This document shows positions 17,449 to 25,530 of a stretch of DNA of 61,201 bases, piece by piece. This DNA comes from Ruegeria aquimaris (GTDB lineage Bacteria; Pseudomonadota; Alphaproteobacteria; Rhodobacterales; Rhodobacteraceae). The position numbers and the translations under genes are program-made. Under the pieces are notes generated by a model, which saw nothing but the letters and a program-made list of their open reading frames with translations, searched no databases and had not been told where the DNA came from. The DNA lies in contig NZ_JAOWLB010000024.1 in the NCBI RefSeq assembly GCF_025751555.1, positions 1 to 61,201 on the forward strand, given 5' to 3'. How positions within the stretch are numbered: the first letter of the stretch is position 1; the number at the start of each line of letters is the position of its first letter.

Positions 17449-18164
17449 GAGGCAGCTCCATTCGAGAATTTGGGATCGTAGCCTGTAGAGCCCCCCGCAA
17501 TCCGAACACGATTGAATTCCTCAAGTTTCGGGTATGTTTCCTTGAAGGCCTTCAGGAATTCCTTCATCGGCGCATCGAAGAAAAGCCCACGGTCATTCAC
17601 ATATTCCATGTGCCGTTGATCTTTTTCGTCAAACTCATGAAAAAGTGCATCGTGATACCCGTCAAAAACCAATGGCTTGACGCCGAAGCGCTCGCACAGC
17701 TCGATGTTGAATGCCGGTGTAACCTTGTAGGTTTCGCTGCCCAGCCAAAGCTGGACGTAGCCGTGATAGATGAACAGATCGGTACCCATTAGCTCTTGCA
17801 GCTTGGGGGTGTTCAGGTGGTTGCGCACATCGGCAAATCCGAGGGCCGCCGGAATGCCCGCAGCCCGCAGGCAAGCCGCCAGAAGGATTGCCTTGGGGAC
17901 GCAGAACGCCGCCTCTGCCCCAGCGATCCGGCTGGCGCGGTAGGAATCTTCATCCAAGGCAAAACAATAGGGGTCATATCGAATGTCGTCCCGAACCGCC
18001 TCGAACAGGCGGATGGCCTTGTCACGCGGGCTGGCGTCGACGGGCAATTCGCGCAACGCAGAAGACGCGAATTGCTGCACTTCAAGGCTGTCGCTTTCGA
18101 CAAAGTGCGATGGCATCACGTAACGCTCTGCTTCGGCTGGCAGGTCATCCCTAGACTGCGCCAT
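17445..18164 (-). CDS. Transglutaminase-like superfamily protein
   Basis: The 239 residues include a transglutaminase core (about 45-150). Cys88 in AFCVPKAILLAACLRAAG heads the long helix as in the papain-like fold, and His134 lies in IYHGYVQLWL. The third triad position appears to be Asn or absent (KVTPAFN). It might be a hydrolase or amide/thioester-processing enzyme; the function is not known. The start at 18164 is chosen over the upstream ATG at 18191, which lies inside the operator, because GGAGG sits just before it. It is the first gene of the operon driven from 18185-18225, ahead of the MaoC and dehydrogenase genes. Confidence 0.78.
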   Translation of the reverse strand: MAQSRDDLPAEAERYVMPSHFVESDSLEVQQFASSALRELPVDASPRDKAIRLFEAVRDDIRYDPYCFALDEDSYRASRIAGAEAAFCVPKAILLAACLRAAGIPAALGFADVRNHLNTPKLQELMGTDLFIYHGYVQLWLGSETYKVTPAFNIELCERFGVKPLVFDGYHDALFHEFDEKDQRHMEYVNDRGLFFDAPMKEFLKAFKETYPKLEEFNRVRIAGGSTGYDPKFSNGAAS

Positions 18165-18184
18165 CGACTCCTCCATTTTATTTT

Positions 18185-18225
18185 CTAACATTTGTTAGAT
18201 TAATGTCTGTCACCATTCGCGTCAA
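18185..18225 (-). promoter_or_regulatory. Promoter with operator site 2 (CTAAC-N4-GTTAG), transglutaminase operon
   Basis: Read on the minus strand there is TTGACG (18220-18225), a 17-base spacer and TAATCT (18197-18202). The inverted repeat at 18185-18198 overlaps the end of this -10 and covers the likely start of transcription. The ATG lies 20 bases further on. This is the clearest sigma-70-like promoter among the six operator sites and supports repression by steric block. Confidence 0.72.
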
Positions 18226-18231
18226 CAGAAT

Positions 18232-19368
18232 TTATTGTGTGTCTGGTTGCTCAGCACCATAGTCCTCATTGCTCTCTCCTAGAGAAGCAGCCCTCCCTAC
18301 TGTCTTTCGGGAAGAGCGGAATTCTGGCGCGATCGGCAGCGGCAGAGACTGCACTTCCTTACCCGCAATATTCAGTTTCCGGTCAAATACCCCGCGGGCA
18401 GCAAAATTTGGGTCAACCGAGGCTTCGGCCGGCGTTTTCACAACGGTGCAGCAACAATCGGCTGCCGCCAGCAATGGCTCCCAATGTGTCGAGGGTTTGC
18501 TTCCAAGGCGCCGCCCAACCTCGGCACTGCAGGCTTCCGGATCGCTCCAATCGTCACGCAACTCCGGAGGCTGACCGATAACATTACAAAACGCCTGCCA
18601 GAATTTTTCTTCAAGCGCCCCGACGGCGATTTGCCGACCGTCTGCTGCGGTATACAGGCGATAGCGCGCCAGCCCGCCTGTCAGCCGGCTTCCACCGCTT
18701 TCAATGTTCCTGCCAGAAACAACACCTTCGGCATGCGCCCAATATGCGAATGCGAAAGCGCCTTCCGACATGGCAATATCCAGATGAACGCCCTGCCCGC
18801 TTTTTTGCCGCGCCATCAAGGCAAGCAGTATATTCACCACTGCGGGGTAGGTTCCGCCTCCGATATCAGCGACAAGACCAAAGGGCATCGTCGGGTGGTC
18901 ATCGGGGCCACGGCTCAGTGACAGAATGCCCGCGTCGCCCACGTAGTTCAGATCATGACCGGCCACGGCGGCCTTCGGACCCGTTTGACCGTAGCCGGTG
19001 ATTGAACAATAGATGATACCCGGATTGATTTCGCGCACCGCATCATATCCCAGGCCAAGCCGATCCATGACGCCTGGGCGAAACTGCTCTACAATAACGT
19101 CCGCTTTTTCCAGCAACGGGCGCAAAACAGCCTTGGCGCTTTCGGACTTCAGGTCGATGGCAACCGATCTTTTCCCCTGGTTCAACACGGCAAACCCAAT
19201 GCTTTCGCCATCTATTTTTGGCTCGGTCAGGCGCGCGTCCTCTCCCGTGACGGGGCGCTCGAATTTTATCACCTCGGCTCCGGCCTCGGCCAGCATGAGC
19301 GTGGCCATCGGCCCCGGAAGCAGGGTGCTGAAGTCCAGCACCAGGATATTCTCGAGTGGCTGAACCAT
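18232..19368 (-). CDS. Alpha-methylacyl-CoA racemase (AMACR/MCR type)
   Basis: This 378-residue CaiB-family protein carries the strongest racemase signature in the window: AGHDLNY (His138) and GLVADIGGGTY (Asp168), again 30 residues apart as for His126/Asp156 of MCR. AMACR proteins read AGHDINY and LLADFAGGG at these places. It would epimerise 2-methylacyl-CoAs in branched-chain beta-oxidation. The start at 19368 is supported by GAGGTGACAGCG; an ATG at 19401 would overlap the MaoC gene. It is the last gene of an operon with a DUF35 protein, an Ltp-like protein and hydratase 2. Confidence 0.85.
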   Translation of the reverse strand: MVQPLENILVLDFSTLLPGPMATLMLAEAGAEVIKFERPVTGEDARLTEPKIDGESIGFAVLNQGKRSVAIDLKSESAKAVLRPLLEKADVIVEQFRPGVMDRLGLGYDAVREINPGIIYCSITGYGQTGPKAAVAGHDLNYVGDAGILSLSRGPDDHPTMPFGLVADIGGGTYPAVVNILLALMARQKSGQGVHLDIAMSEGAFAFAYWAHAEGVVSGRNIESGGSRLTGGLARYRLYTAADGRQIAVGALEEKFWQAFCNVIGQPPELRDDWSDPEACSAEVGRRLGSKPSTHWEPLLAAADCCCTVVKTPAEASVDPNFAARGVFDRKLNIAGKEVQSLPLPIAPEFRSSRKTVGRAASLGESNEDYGAEQPDTQ

Positions 19369-19378
19369 CGCTGTCACC

Positions 19379-20236
19379 TCATGCCAAGCGGGCGGCGCCA
19401 TTGTTCAGTACGACGACGCCCCGTTGGGGAATAGAGGCGCGGAAACGGGCCTCGCCGGCCTCTTCCCAAATCTCGAACCGCACTGTCTCCCCGGGATAGA
19501 CCGGAGCTGAAAACCGAACATCCAGCCCGACCAGACGTGCGGCATCATAATCCAGCAGGGTCTTGAGAATCGCTCTGGCCGCCAGACCATAAGTCGCCAG
19601 CCCGTGAAGGATAGGCCGGTCGAACCCGACCGACCGCGCCACATCCGGATCGGCATGCAAAGGATTGTAGTCGCCGCTAAGCCGATAGATCAGTGCCTGT
19701 CGCGGAAGCGTTTCGATATCACAGATGTGGTCCGGTTCCCGCTCTGGCAGAACCGCAGGCGCCGGACCGGGCCTGTTCTCACCTCCGAAGCCGCCATCAC
19801 CCCGGCAAAAAGCCGACATCGCGGCCCGCGCCAGTTTTTCACCGCTGTCCGCGTCAAAAATCTCGCGGCTTTGGTAAATCACCGCGCCTTTACCCTCACC
19901 CTTGTCGGACATGAAGTCGATTTTTGTGCGCCCGACGATATTGCCCTTCACAGGCAGCGGTTTGTAGATATCCAGCCATTGCTCGCCGTGCAGAACCTTT
20001 TGCCAGTTCACGCCGGTTTTGGGATTGCGCAGCCAAAAGCCCGGATAGCCCATCGTGACCGCCATCGAGGGAACCGCCTTCAGACCATCCTCATAGACAA
20101 AGGCAAGTTCTTTCTTGTCGGCCGGATCCTCGCCGAACCCCAAGCCGAGCGCGTACAGGATGGTATCCCGCTCGGTCAGTGTCTGTTGGATCTCCTCGAA
20201 ATCCCAGCTTGAAAGAGCTTCAAAATCCAATGGCAT
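19379..20236 (-). CDS. Hydratase 2-type MaoC domain dehydratase
   Basis: This double hot-dog protein of 285 residues resembles the hydratase-2 half of peroxisomal multifunctional enzyme 2. The second half holds the full R-hydratase motif YRLSGDYNPLHADP (about 184-197), with Asp189 and His194 as the catalytic residues. It would hydrate 2-enoyl-CoA to the (3R)-hydroxyacyl-CoA. It lies between the Ltp-like gene and the racemase gene. In the animal peroxisome, racemase, hydratase 2 and SCP-x act in sequence on branched chains, and the same enzyme types meet in this operon and nearby. Confidence 0.87.
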   Translation of the reverse strand: MPLDFEALSSWDFEEIQQTLTERDTILYALGLGFGEDPADKKELAFVYEDGLKAVPSMAVTMGYPGFWLRNPKTGVNWQKVLHGEQWLDIYKPLPVKGNIVGRTKIDFMSDKGEGKGAVIYQSREIFDADSGEKLARAAMSAFCRGDGGFGGENRPGPAPAVLPEREPDHICDIETLPRQALIYRLSGDYNPLHADPDVARSVGFDRPILHGLATYGLAARAILKTLLDYDAARLVGLDVRFSAPVYPGETVRFEIWEEAGEARFRASIPQRGVVVLNNGAARLA

Positions 20237-20260
20237 GTTGTTTTCTCCCGTTGACCGCCG

Positions 20261-21412
20261 TCAAAGCGCGTTTTGTGACCCCAAAATCGCCGTAACCTGG
20301 CTGGACAGAACACCGCCATTGCCATGGGCCAGGGCCAGGTCGATATTGTCGAGTTGCAAGCCCGGGGCATCACCGCGAATCTGGCGCGCGGCTTCGATCA
20401 CCGTGAAAATCCCGTACATTCCGGGATGCACGCAGGACAACCCCCCGCCATTCGTGTTCACCGGCAAAACACCACCGGGTGCGATGCGTCCACCCTCCAC
20501 GAATGCCCCGCCGTCGCCCTTGGCACAGAAACCGAGGTCTTCGAGAAACAGGATGGTGTTGATAGTGAAGGCATCGTAAAGCTCGACCGCCTGGATATCC
20601 TTGGGTGAGACTCCAGCCGCGGCAAAGGCTCGACGGCCCGAATCGCGGGCGGCGGTCACGGTGAAATCCTGCATCTGCGAAATTTGGCGGTGCGAACTTT
20701 CCGCTGCGCTGCCCAGCACATAGACCGGTGGCTTGGGGAAATCCTTTGCCCGTTCTGCACGGACCATAACGATCGCACCGCCCCCATCGGTCACCAGACA
20801 GCAATCCCGCACGGTGAGCGGATCACCGACCATGCGTGCGCCCAACACATCCTCGCGGCTGAGCGGCCCGCGCTCGAAAGCTTCGGGATTGTGTTGCGCC
20901 CAGGCCCGTGCGGCCACGGCCACATCGGCCAGCTGCTCGCGGGTGGTGCCATATTCATGCATGTGCCGGGCCGCCGCCATCGCATAGGCGGAAATCGGAT
21001 AGCGCGGGTTGTACGGCGCCTCATAGGCCGGCGGGCGCGAGGCCGTCACCAGCTTGCCCGACGCCGTGCGTTGGTTGGAGCCGTAGACGATCAGAGCGAC
21101 ATCGCACAATCCGGCCTCGAGCGCCATCGTTGCGGATGTCAGGTAGTTCACAAAGGATGATCCGCCCGTCATGGTTCCGTCGAGGAACCGGGGCTGAATA
21201 CCGAGGTATTCGGCCGCCATCAGGGCAGGCATGCTGTCTTCCATCATGGTGCAGAACAGGCCATCCACGTCAGACAGCCTCAGCCCGGCATCCTTCAGCG
21301 CCGCAAGCGCGGACTGCGCCATGACATCGTAAGCCGTAAACCCGTGCGCTTCGCCGAACCCGGCGTGGCCGGTGCCGACAATAGCGGATTTTCCTCGCAG
21401 GTTGTTTGTCAT
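20261..21412 (-). CDS. Thiolase-fold Ltp-like protein lacking the nucleophilic cysteine; probable DUF35-dependent aldolase
   Basis: The 383 residues have the thiolase fold of the lipid-transfer branch. Where thiolases carry the nucleophilic Cys, this one reads DGTMTGGSS (about 78-86). It keeps ELYDAFTINTILFLEDLGFC and a late HPGMYG. This pattern matches Ltp-type aldolases of steroid side-chain breakdown, which split a 3-hydroxyacyl-CoA by retro-aldol reaction and need a DUF35 partner. The DUF35 gene is directly upstream with a three-base gap. Ordinary thiolysis is unlikely. GGAGG lies before the ATG. Confidence 0.82.
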   Translation of the reverse strand: MTNNLRGKSAIVGTGHAGFGEAHGFTAYDVMAQSALAALKDAGLRLSDVDGLFCTMMEDSMPALMAAEYLGIQPRFLDGTMTGGSSFVNYLTSATMALEAGLCDVALIVYGSNQRTASGKLVTASRPPAYEAPYNPRYPISAYAMAAARHMHEYGTTREQLADVAVAARAWAQHNPEAFERGPLSREDVLGARMVGDPLTVRDCCLVTDGGGAIVMVRAERAKDFPKPPVYVLGSAAESSHRQISQMQDFTVTAARDSGRRAFAAAGVSPKDIQAVELYDAFTINTILFLEDLGFCAKGDGGAFVEGGRIAPGGVLPVNTNGGGLSCVHPGMYGIFTVIEAARQIRGDAPGLQLDNIDLALAHGNGGVLSSQVTAILGSQNAL

Positions 21413-21415
21413 GGT

Positions 21416-21793
21416 TTAAACCTCCGAGGGCTTGAAGAATACGGCAGGGGTGCCATCGGCATCGGCCACAAAAGCGGTAACTGCCATATCGATCTTGACT
21501 CCGTCGGGGGCGATCCCGTCGACCCGGCTCATCATTCGCACACCTTCCTCCAGTTCGACCATGCACACGTTGTAATCGCCACCGCGCTCGGGCTTTCGAC
21601 GCACAACCGTGGTGGTATGGACCCGGCCTTTTCCGCTGGCCCGGTGCCAGGAAATTGCGTCGCCATGACAATGCGGGCACATGACCCTGGGAAAGAAGTG
21701 GTAGCGCCCACAGCCGTCGCATTTTGGAAGCAGAATTTCCTGATTTACGAGTCCGTTCCTGAAAATTGCGTCAGGCCCCTTGCCATCCAACAT
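21416..21793 (-). CDS. DUF35 OB-fold / zinc-ribbon protein, partner of the Ltp-like enzyme
   Basis: This small protein has 125 residues. A rubredoxin-like zinc ribbon is formed by CDGC (Cys25, Cys28) and CPHC (Cys39, Cys42), followed by an OB-fold acyl-CoA-associated domain (about 50-120). DUF35 proteins dock onto thiolase-fold enzymes and are required for Ltp2-type aldolases in steroid degraders. It is the first gene of the minus-strand operon, about 60 bases from operator site 3, and lies back to back with the CoA-transferase gene at 21905. Confidence 0.87.
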   Translation of the reverse strand: MLDGKGPDAIFRNGLVNQEILLPKCDGCGRYHFFPRVMCPHCHGDAISWHRASGKGRVHTTTVVRRKPERGGDYNVCMVELEEGVRMMSRVDGIAPDGVKIDMAVTAFVADADGTPAVFFKPSEV

Positions 21794-21840
21794 TTAAATC
21801 ATCCCTTCTGCTGTTCGTCTCCGGCTGAGCACCAAACGAG

Positions 21841-21869
21841 TTGATTACGTTTCTAACGACTGTTAGAAA
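21841..21869 (+). promoter_or_regulatory. Operator site 3 in the divergent DUF35 / CoA-transferase intergenic region
   Basis: The inverted repeat at 21853-21866 is CTAACGACTGTTAG, extending to eight-base arms (TTTCTAAC and GTTAGAAA). For the plus strand, TTGATT (21841-21846) and TAGAAA (21864-21869) are 17 bases apart with the operator between, as at sites 1 and 5. On the minus strand TTGACT (complement of 21871-21876) lies on the other side. One bound dimer could control both operons. Confidence 0.68.
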
Positions 21870-21904
21870 AAGTCAAGCCCGAAGGATCAAACAGCGAGAA
21901 CATA

Positions 21905-23056
21905 ATGACAGGAACAAATTCAGGTCCGCTTTCCGGCAAGCTCGTCATCGCACTTGAACAGGCGGTGGCGGCACCCTTTTGCTCTTCGCGGCTGGCCGAT
22001 GCCGGGGCGCGCGTGATCAAGATCGAGCGCAAGGGCACGGGCGATTTCGCGCGCGCCTACGATACCGCGGCGGGCGGCGAAAGCGCCTATTTCACATGGC
22101 TGAACCGGGGCAAGGAATCGGTCGCGCTTGATATCAAAGCCGACGAAGACCGGGAAATTCTCTTGAACATGCTTGAAACCGCAGATGTGTTCATTCAGAA
22201 CCTGCTGCCCGGAGCTCTCACCAAACTCGGGCTCGATTCGGCCACACTGCGCGAAAAGTTTCCGCGCCTGGTGACCTGTGACATCACGGGCTACGGTGAA
22301 GACGGCCCTATGCGGAGCGCCAAGGCCTATGACTTGCTGGTTCAATGCGAAAGTGGTCTGGCTTCGGTAACCGGTACGCCTGATGGGCCGGGCCGAGTTG
22401 GTGTTTCGGTCTGCGACATTGCGACAGGAATGACGGCCCATGCCGCAATCTGCGAGGCCCTCATCGAGCGAAGCCACACAGGCAAGGGCAGCGGTGTCTC
22501 AGTGGCGATGTTCGACGTGATGGCCGATTGGATGGCGGTTCCGTTGCTTTACTACGATTACCTGGGCAAACCGACGCCGCGCGTCGGGCTGAACCACACG
22601 GTCATCTGCCCATATGGCGCCTATCAATGCAAAGATGATGAGCTTGTGGTTATCACCGTCCAGCATTCCGGTGAGTGGGCCCGGTTTTGCGAACACATCC
22701 TTGGCGACGCGACACTGGCGAGCGATCCGCGGTTTCATGACAACACGGCGCGAATAAACAACAAACCCGCTCTAGAATCGCTCATCAAGGCTGAGTTCGC
22801 CTCTCATGACCGTTCTGAGATGCTGAAGCGGCTCGACGCGGCGGGCATTGCATTCGGGTCTGTGAATGACGTGGCCTCCCTGTCCGCACATCCCCAGCTC
22901 GACCGTTCCGCCGTCTATACACAATCTGGCCAAATCAACGTCCCTATGCCGCCGATTCGGCGAAGCGGGGGCATTTCGACCCTGGGCCCCAGCCCCGCAT
23001 TTGATGCGGATGGTCGCGCCATTCGTGCCGAGTTCATCGCCGGCCCCAAAGATTAG
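21905..23056 (+). CDS. CaiB/BaiF (class III) CoA transferase
   Basis: This 383-residue family III CoA transferase would move CoA from a donor thioester to an acid. The catalytic Asp is expected at 171 (SVCDIATGM), aligning with Asp169 of formyl-CoA transferase. The racemase His motif is absent; the site reads AYDLLVQCESG. It begins a two-gene operon with another transferase 14 bases on, under operator site 3. CoA transfer between pathway intermediates would save ATP compared with the synthetases in the window. The substrate is unknown. Confidence 0.84.
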   Translation: MTGTNSGPLSGKLVIALEQAVAAPFCSSRLADAGARVIKIERKGTGDFARAYDTAAGGESAYFTWLNRGKESVALDIKADEDREILLNMLETADVFIQNLLPGALTKLGLDSATLREKFPRLVTCDITGYGEDGPMRSAKAYDLLVQCESGLASVTGTPDGPGRVGVSVCDIATGMTAHAAICEALIERSHTGKGSGVSVAMFDVMADWMAVPLLYYDYLGKPTPRVGLNHTVICPYGAYQCKDDELVVITVQHSGEWARFCEHILGDATLASDPRFHDNTARINNKPALESLIKAEFASHDRSEMLKRLDAAGIAFGSVNDVASLSAHPQLDRSAVYTQSGQINVPMPPIRRSGGISTLGPSPAFDADGRAIRAEFIAGPKD

Positions 23057-23070
23057 GATACCCCCCATAA

Positions 23071-24237
23071 ATGACTACTGCACAGAAACCGGCAATTCTC
23101 GATGGCATTCGGGTTATCGACCTGACATCGGTGGTCTTTGGCCCCCTGGCTACACAAATGCTGGGCGACCTCGGAGCCGACGTGATCAAGGTGGAAAGCC
23201 CGGAGGGCGACCTTTTGCGCCAGGTTCAACCATCGCGCCATAACCTGATGGGCGCGGCCTTTCTGGGGACCAACCGCAATAAACGCAGTGTTGTCCTGGA
23301 TCTCAAGACAGAAGCCGACCTAGACCAGCTGCGCCGATTGTTGTCCGATGCGGACGTGATGATTTCGAGTATCCGGCCTGCAGCGCTTGCCCGTCTGTCA
23401 CTCGACCCCGAAACTCTGCGGCGCGAAAATCCGAATCTGATCACGGTTTCGGCAACCGGATTCGGGCAGGATGGGCCTTACGCGGCGAAACCCGCCTTTG
23501 ACGACATTGTTCAGTCTGTGTCGGGCCTTGCAAGCCTGACGACTCTTCGAGATCCCGAAGCAAGTCCCGAGTATGCTCCGACCATACTTGCCGATAAACT
23601 GGGCGGTGTGACGGCGGCCTATGCCGTCATGGCGGCCCTTTTTCATCGTGAACGCACGGGCGAGGCTCAGCATGTCGAGGTGCCGATGTTTGAAACTCTT
23701 ACAGCGTTTCTTCTTGCCGAACATTTGGATGGTGCAACTTTCGAAGAAAACCCGCAGGATTTCGGCTATGCCCGCATGCTGGTGCCCCATCGTCGTCCGG
23801 TAAAGACCGCAAACGGGTTCATCACGATCCTCCCTTACACCAACTCGCAATGGGCGCGGTTCTTCAAGGTGGTCGGGCGCGATGACATGGTCGACCACCC
23901 CTGGGTCACCGATATGGATGTGCGTAGCCGCAACATCGGCGCGGTCTACGATCTCGTGGCGCAGATCGCTCTGACCCGCACAACCGAAGAATGGTTGGAT
24001 CTGATGGAACAGGCCGACGTCCCCGCCATGCCGGTCCGCAGTCTGTCGGACCTTCCAGGCGACCCGCATCTTGCCGCAACCGGGTTCTTCCAGAAAATCG
24101 AGCACCCAACCGAGGGTCCCCTCTGGACAACGCGCCCGCCGGTGCGCTTTTCGGCCACCCCTGCAAGGCACGACTTCCGGCCTGCTCCCTGCTTGGGTCA
24201 GCATAACAACGAAATCCTTGAGTCACGCAAAGAGTAA
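23071..24237 (+). CDS. CaiB/BaiF (class III) CoA transferase
   Basis: This second transferase in the operon has 388 residues. Its catalytic Asp is predicted at 175 in TILADKLGG, and the region that in racemases reads GHD is AFDDIVQSVSG, so it is a transferase rather than a racemase. It is clearly divergent from its neighbour. Two class III genes in tandem may encode subunits of one heteromeric enzyme, as in succinyl-CoA:benzylsuccinate CoA-transferase, or two specificities. It converges on an acyl-CoA dehydrogenase with 22 bases between stops. Confidence 0.84.
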   Translation: MTTAQKPAILDGIRVIDLTSVVFGPLATQMLGDLGADVIKVESPEGDLLRQVQPSRHNLMGAAFLGTNRNKRSVVLDLKTEADLDQLRRLLSDADVMISSIRPAALARLSLDPETLRRENPNLITVSATGFGQDGPYAAKPAFDDIVQSVSGLASLTTLRDPEASPEYAPTILADKLGGVTAAYAVMAALFHRERTGEAQHVEVPMFETLTAFLLAEHLDGATFEENPQDFGYARMLVPHRRPVKTANGFITILPYTNSQWARFFKVVGRDDMVDHPWVTDMDVRSRNIGAVYDLVAQIALTRTTEEWLDLMEQADVPAMPVRSLSDLPGDPHLAATGFFQKIEHPTEGPLWTTRPPVRFSATPARHDFRPAPCLGQHNNEILESRKE

Positions 24238-24259
24238 CCCTGCGTGGCCTCGATACCGG

Positions 24260-25417
24260 TCAGATATCCATGGAACGGGCAATAAGTTCTTTCATGATCT
24301 CGTTGGTGCCGCCATAGATCATCTGGACGCGGCTATCGGCATAAAGCCGGGCGATCGGGAACTCCATCATGAAGCCATACCCGCCATGCAGTTGCAGGCA
24401 TTCGTGCATGACCTCATTTTGGGTCTGGCTGCCCCACCATTTCGCCATCGAAGCAGTGGCAGGATCAAGCTGACCCGCTTCAAGTTTGGTAATTCCATCG
24501 TTAATGAAACTACGCAGCAGTTCCGCCTTGGTTTTACATTCGGCCAGCTTGAAACGCGTGTTCTGAAAATCCATGATACGGTTCCCGAACGCTTTGCGAT
24601 CCTGGACGTATTTTACCGTCTCGGCGATAGCGAAGTCGATGAATCCAAGCGCGGTGACACCGATCATCAAACGTTCCCAAGGCAATTGTTTCATCAGTTG
24701 ATAAAACCCTTGCCCCTCTTCGGTGCCAAGCAGGTTGCTGGTCGGGATGCGCACATCCTCGAAAAACAGTTCCGCGGTGTCCGACCCCTTCATCCCCAGC
24801 TTCTTCAGGTTCCGGCCGCGGCGGAATCCTTCGGCATCTTCGGTTTCCAGTACGATCAGCGACACGCCCTTGGCGCCCGCGCTGCGGTCGGTCTTGGCCA
24901 CGATCACGATGAGGTCTGCTGTGTGACCATTGGTAATGAAAATCTTGGAACCGTTGATCTTGTAATGGTTGCCATCCTTTTCCGCATAGGTCTGGACGCT
25001 CTGCAAATCTGACCCCGTCCCCGGTTCGGTCATGGCAATTGCCGCTACGCTTTCACCGCTGATCAGCCGGGGCAGCCATTTCTTTTTCTGCTCCTCGCTG
25101 CCGTAGGCATCAAGGTAATGTATCACAATGGACTGAATACCATAGCCCCAACCGGTGTCACCGGTGCGGCCCTGTTCGTAGACCGTGATTGCATCAAAGC
25201 CAATGCCCCCGCCGAACCCGCCGTAGTCTTCGGCGACCGAACCGCCCATGACGCCCTGTTCCCCAACCGTGCGCCAGAACTCGCGGTCAACGATCCCTTG
25301 CTCGGCCCATTTTTCAACATTCGGTGCCATTTCGGCGTCAAAAAGCTTGCGGGTACTGTCGGCAAACATCCGGTGCTCATCTGCGGCCCAGGCCGAACTC
25401 GTCGTTATCAAGGACAT
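24260..25417 (-). CDS. Acyl-CoA dehydrogenase, long-chain/isovaleryl-like
   Basis: The 385 residues have the full family pattern: AIAMTEPGTGSDLQSV for FAD and substrate binding, KIFITNGHTADLIIV-like strand, QLHGGYGFMMEFPIARLYADSR, and IYGGTNEIMKELIAR at the end. The Gly in YGGTNEI is typical of long-chain and isovaleryl-CoA dehydrogenases, whose catalytic Glu lies elsewhere. Branched or long acyl-CoAs are therefore likely substrates. The start is ATG 25417, after AAAGGA; an ATG at 25462 would fall inside the operator. It is transcribed alone from operator site 4. Confidence 0.88.
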   Translation of the reverse strand: MSLITTSSAWAADEHRMFADSTRKLFDAEMAPNVEKWAEQGIVDREFWRTVGEQGVMGGSVAEDYGGFGGGIGFDAITVYEQGRTGDTGWGYGIQSIVIHYLDAYGSEEQKKKWLPRLISGESVAAIAMTEPGTGSDLQSVQTYAEKDGNHYKINGSKIFITNGHTADLIVIVAKTDRSAGAKGVSLIVLETEDAEGFRRGRNLKKLGMKGSDTAELFFEDVRIPTSNLLGTEEGQGFYQLMKQLPWERLMIGVTALGFIDFAIAETVKYVQDRKAFGNRIMDFQNTRFKLAECKTKAELLRSFINDGITKLEAGQLDPATASMAKWWGSQTQNEVMHECLQLHGGYGFMMEFPIARLYADSRVQMIYGGTNEIMKELIARSMDI

Positions 25418-25455
25418 GTAGAATCCTTTCATCATGATTGGCATTTCCAAAAAAC

Positions 25456-25469
25456 CTAACATATATTAG
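25456..25469 (-). promoter_or_regulatory. Operator site 4 (one mismatch) upstream of the acyl-CoA dehydrogenase
   Basis: CTAACATATATTAG has the same arms and spacing as the other sites except for A instead of G at the first base of the right arm. It lies 38 bases upstream of the ATG at 25417. A -10-like TAATAT overlaps it on the minus strand, without a convincing -35. It marks the left edge of the alkane block. Confidence 0.58.
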
Positions 25470-25530
25470 AATTTTCGGAAGGCGTTCAGCGCTAGGAAAA
25501 CGCAACGTTATCGTTTTGCGTTCCGACCCT

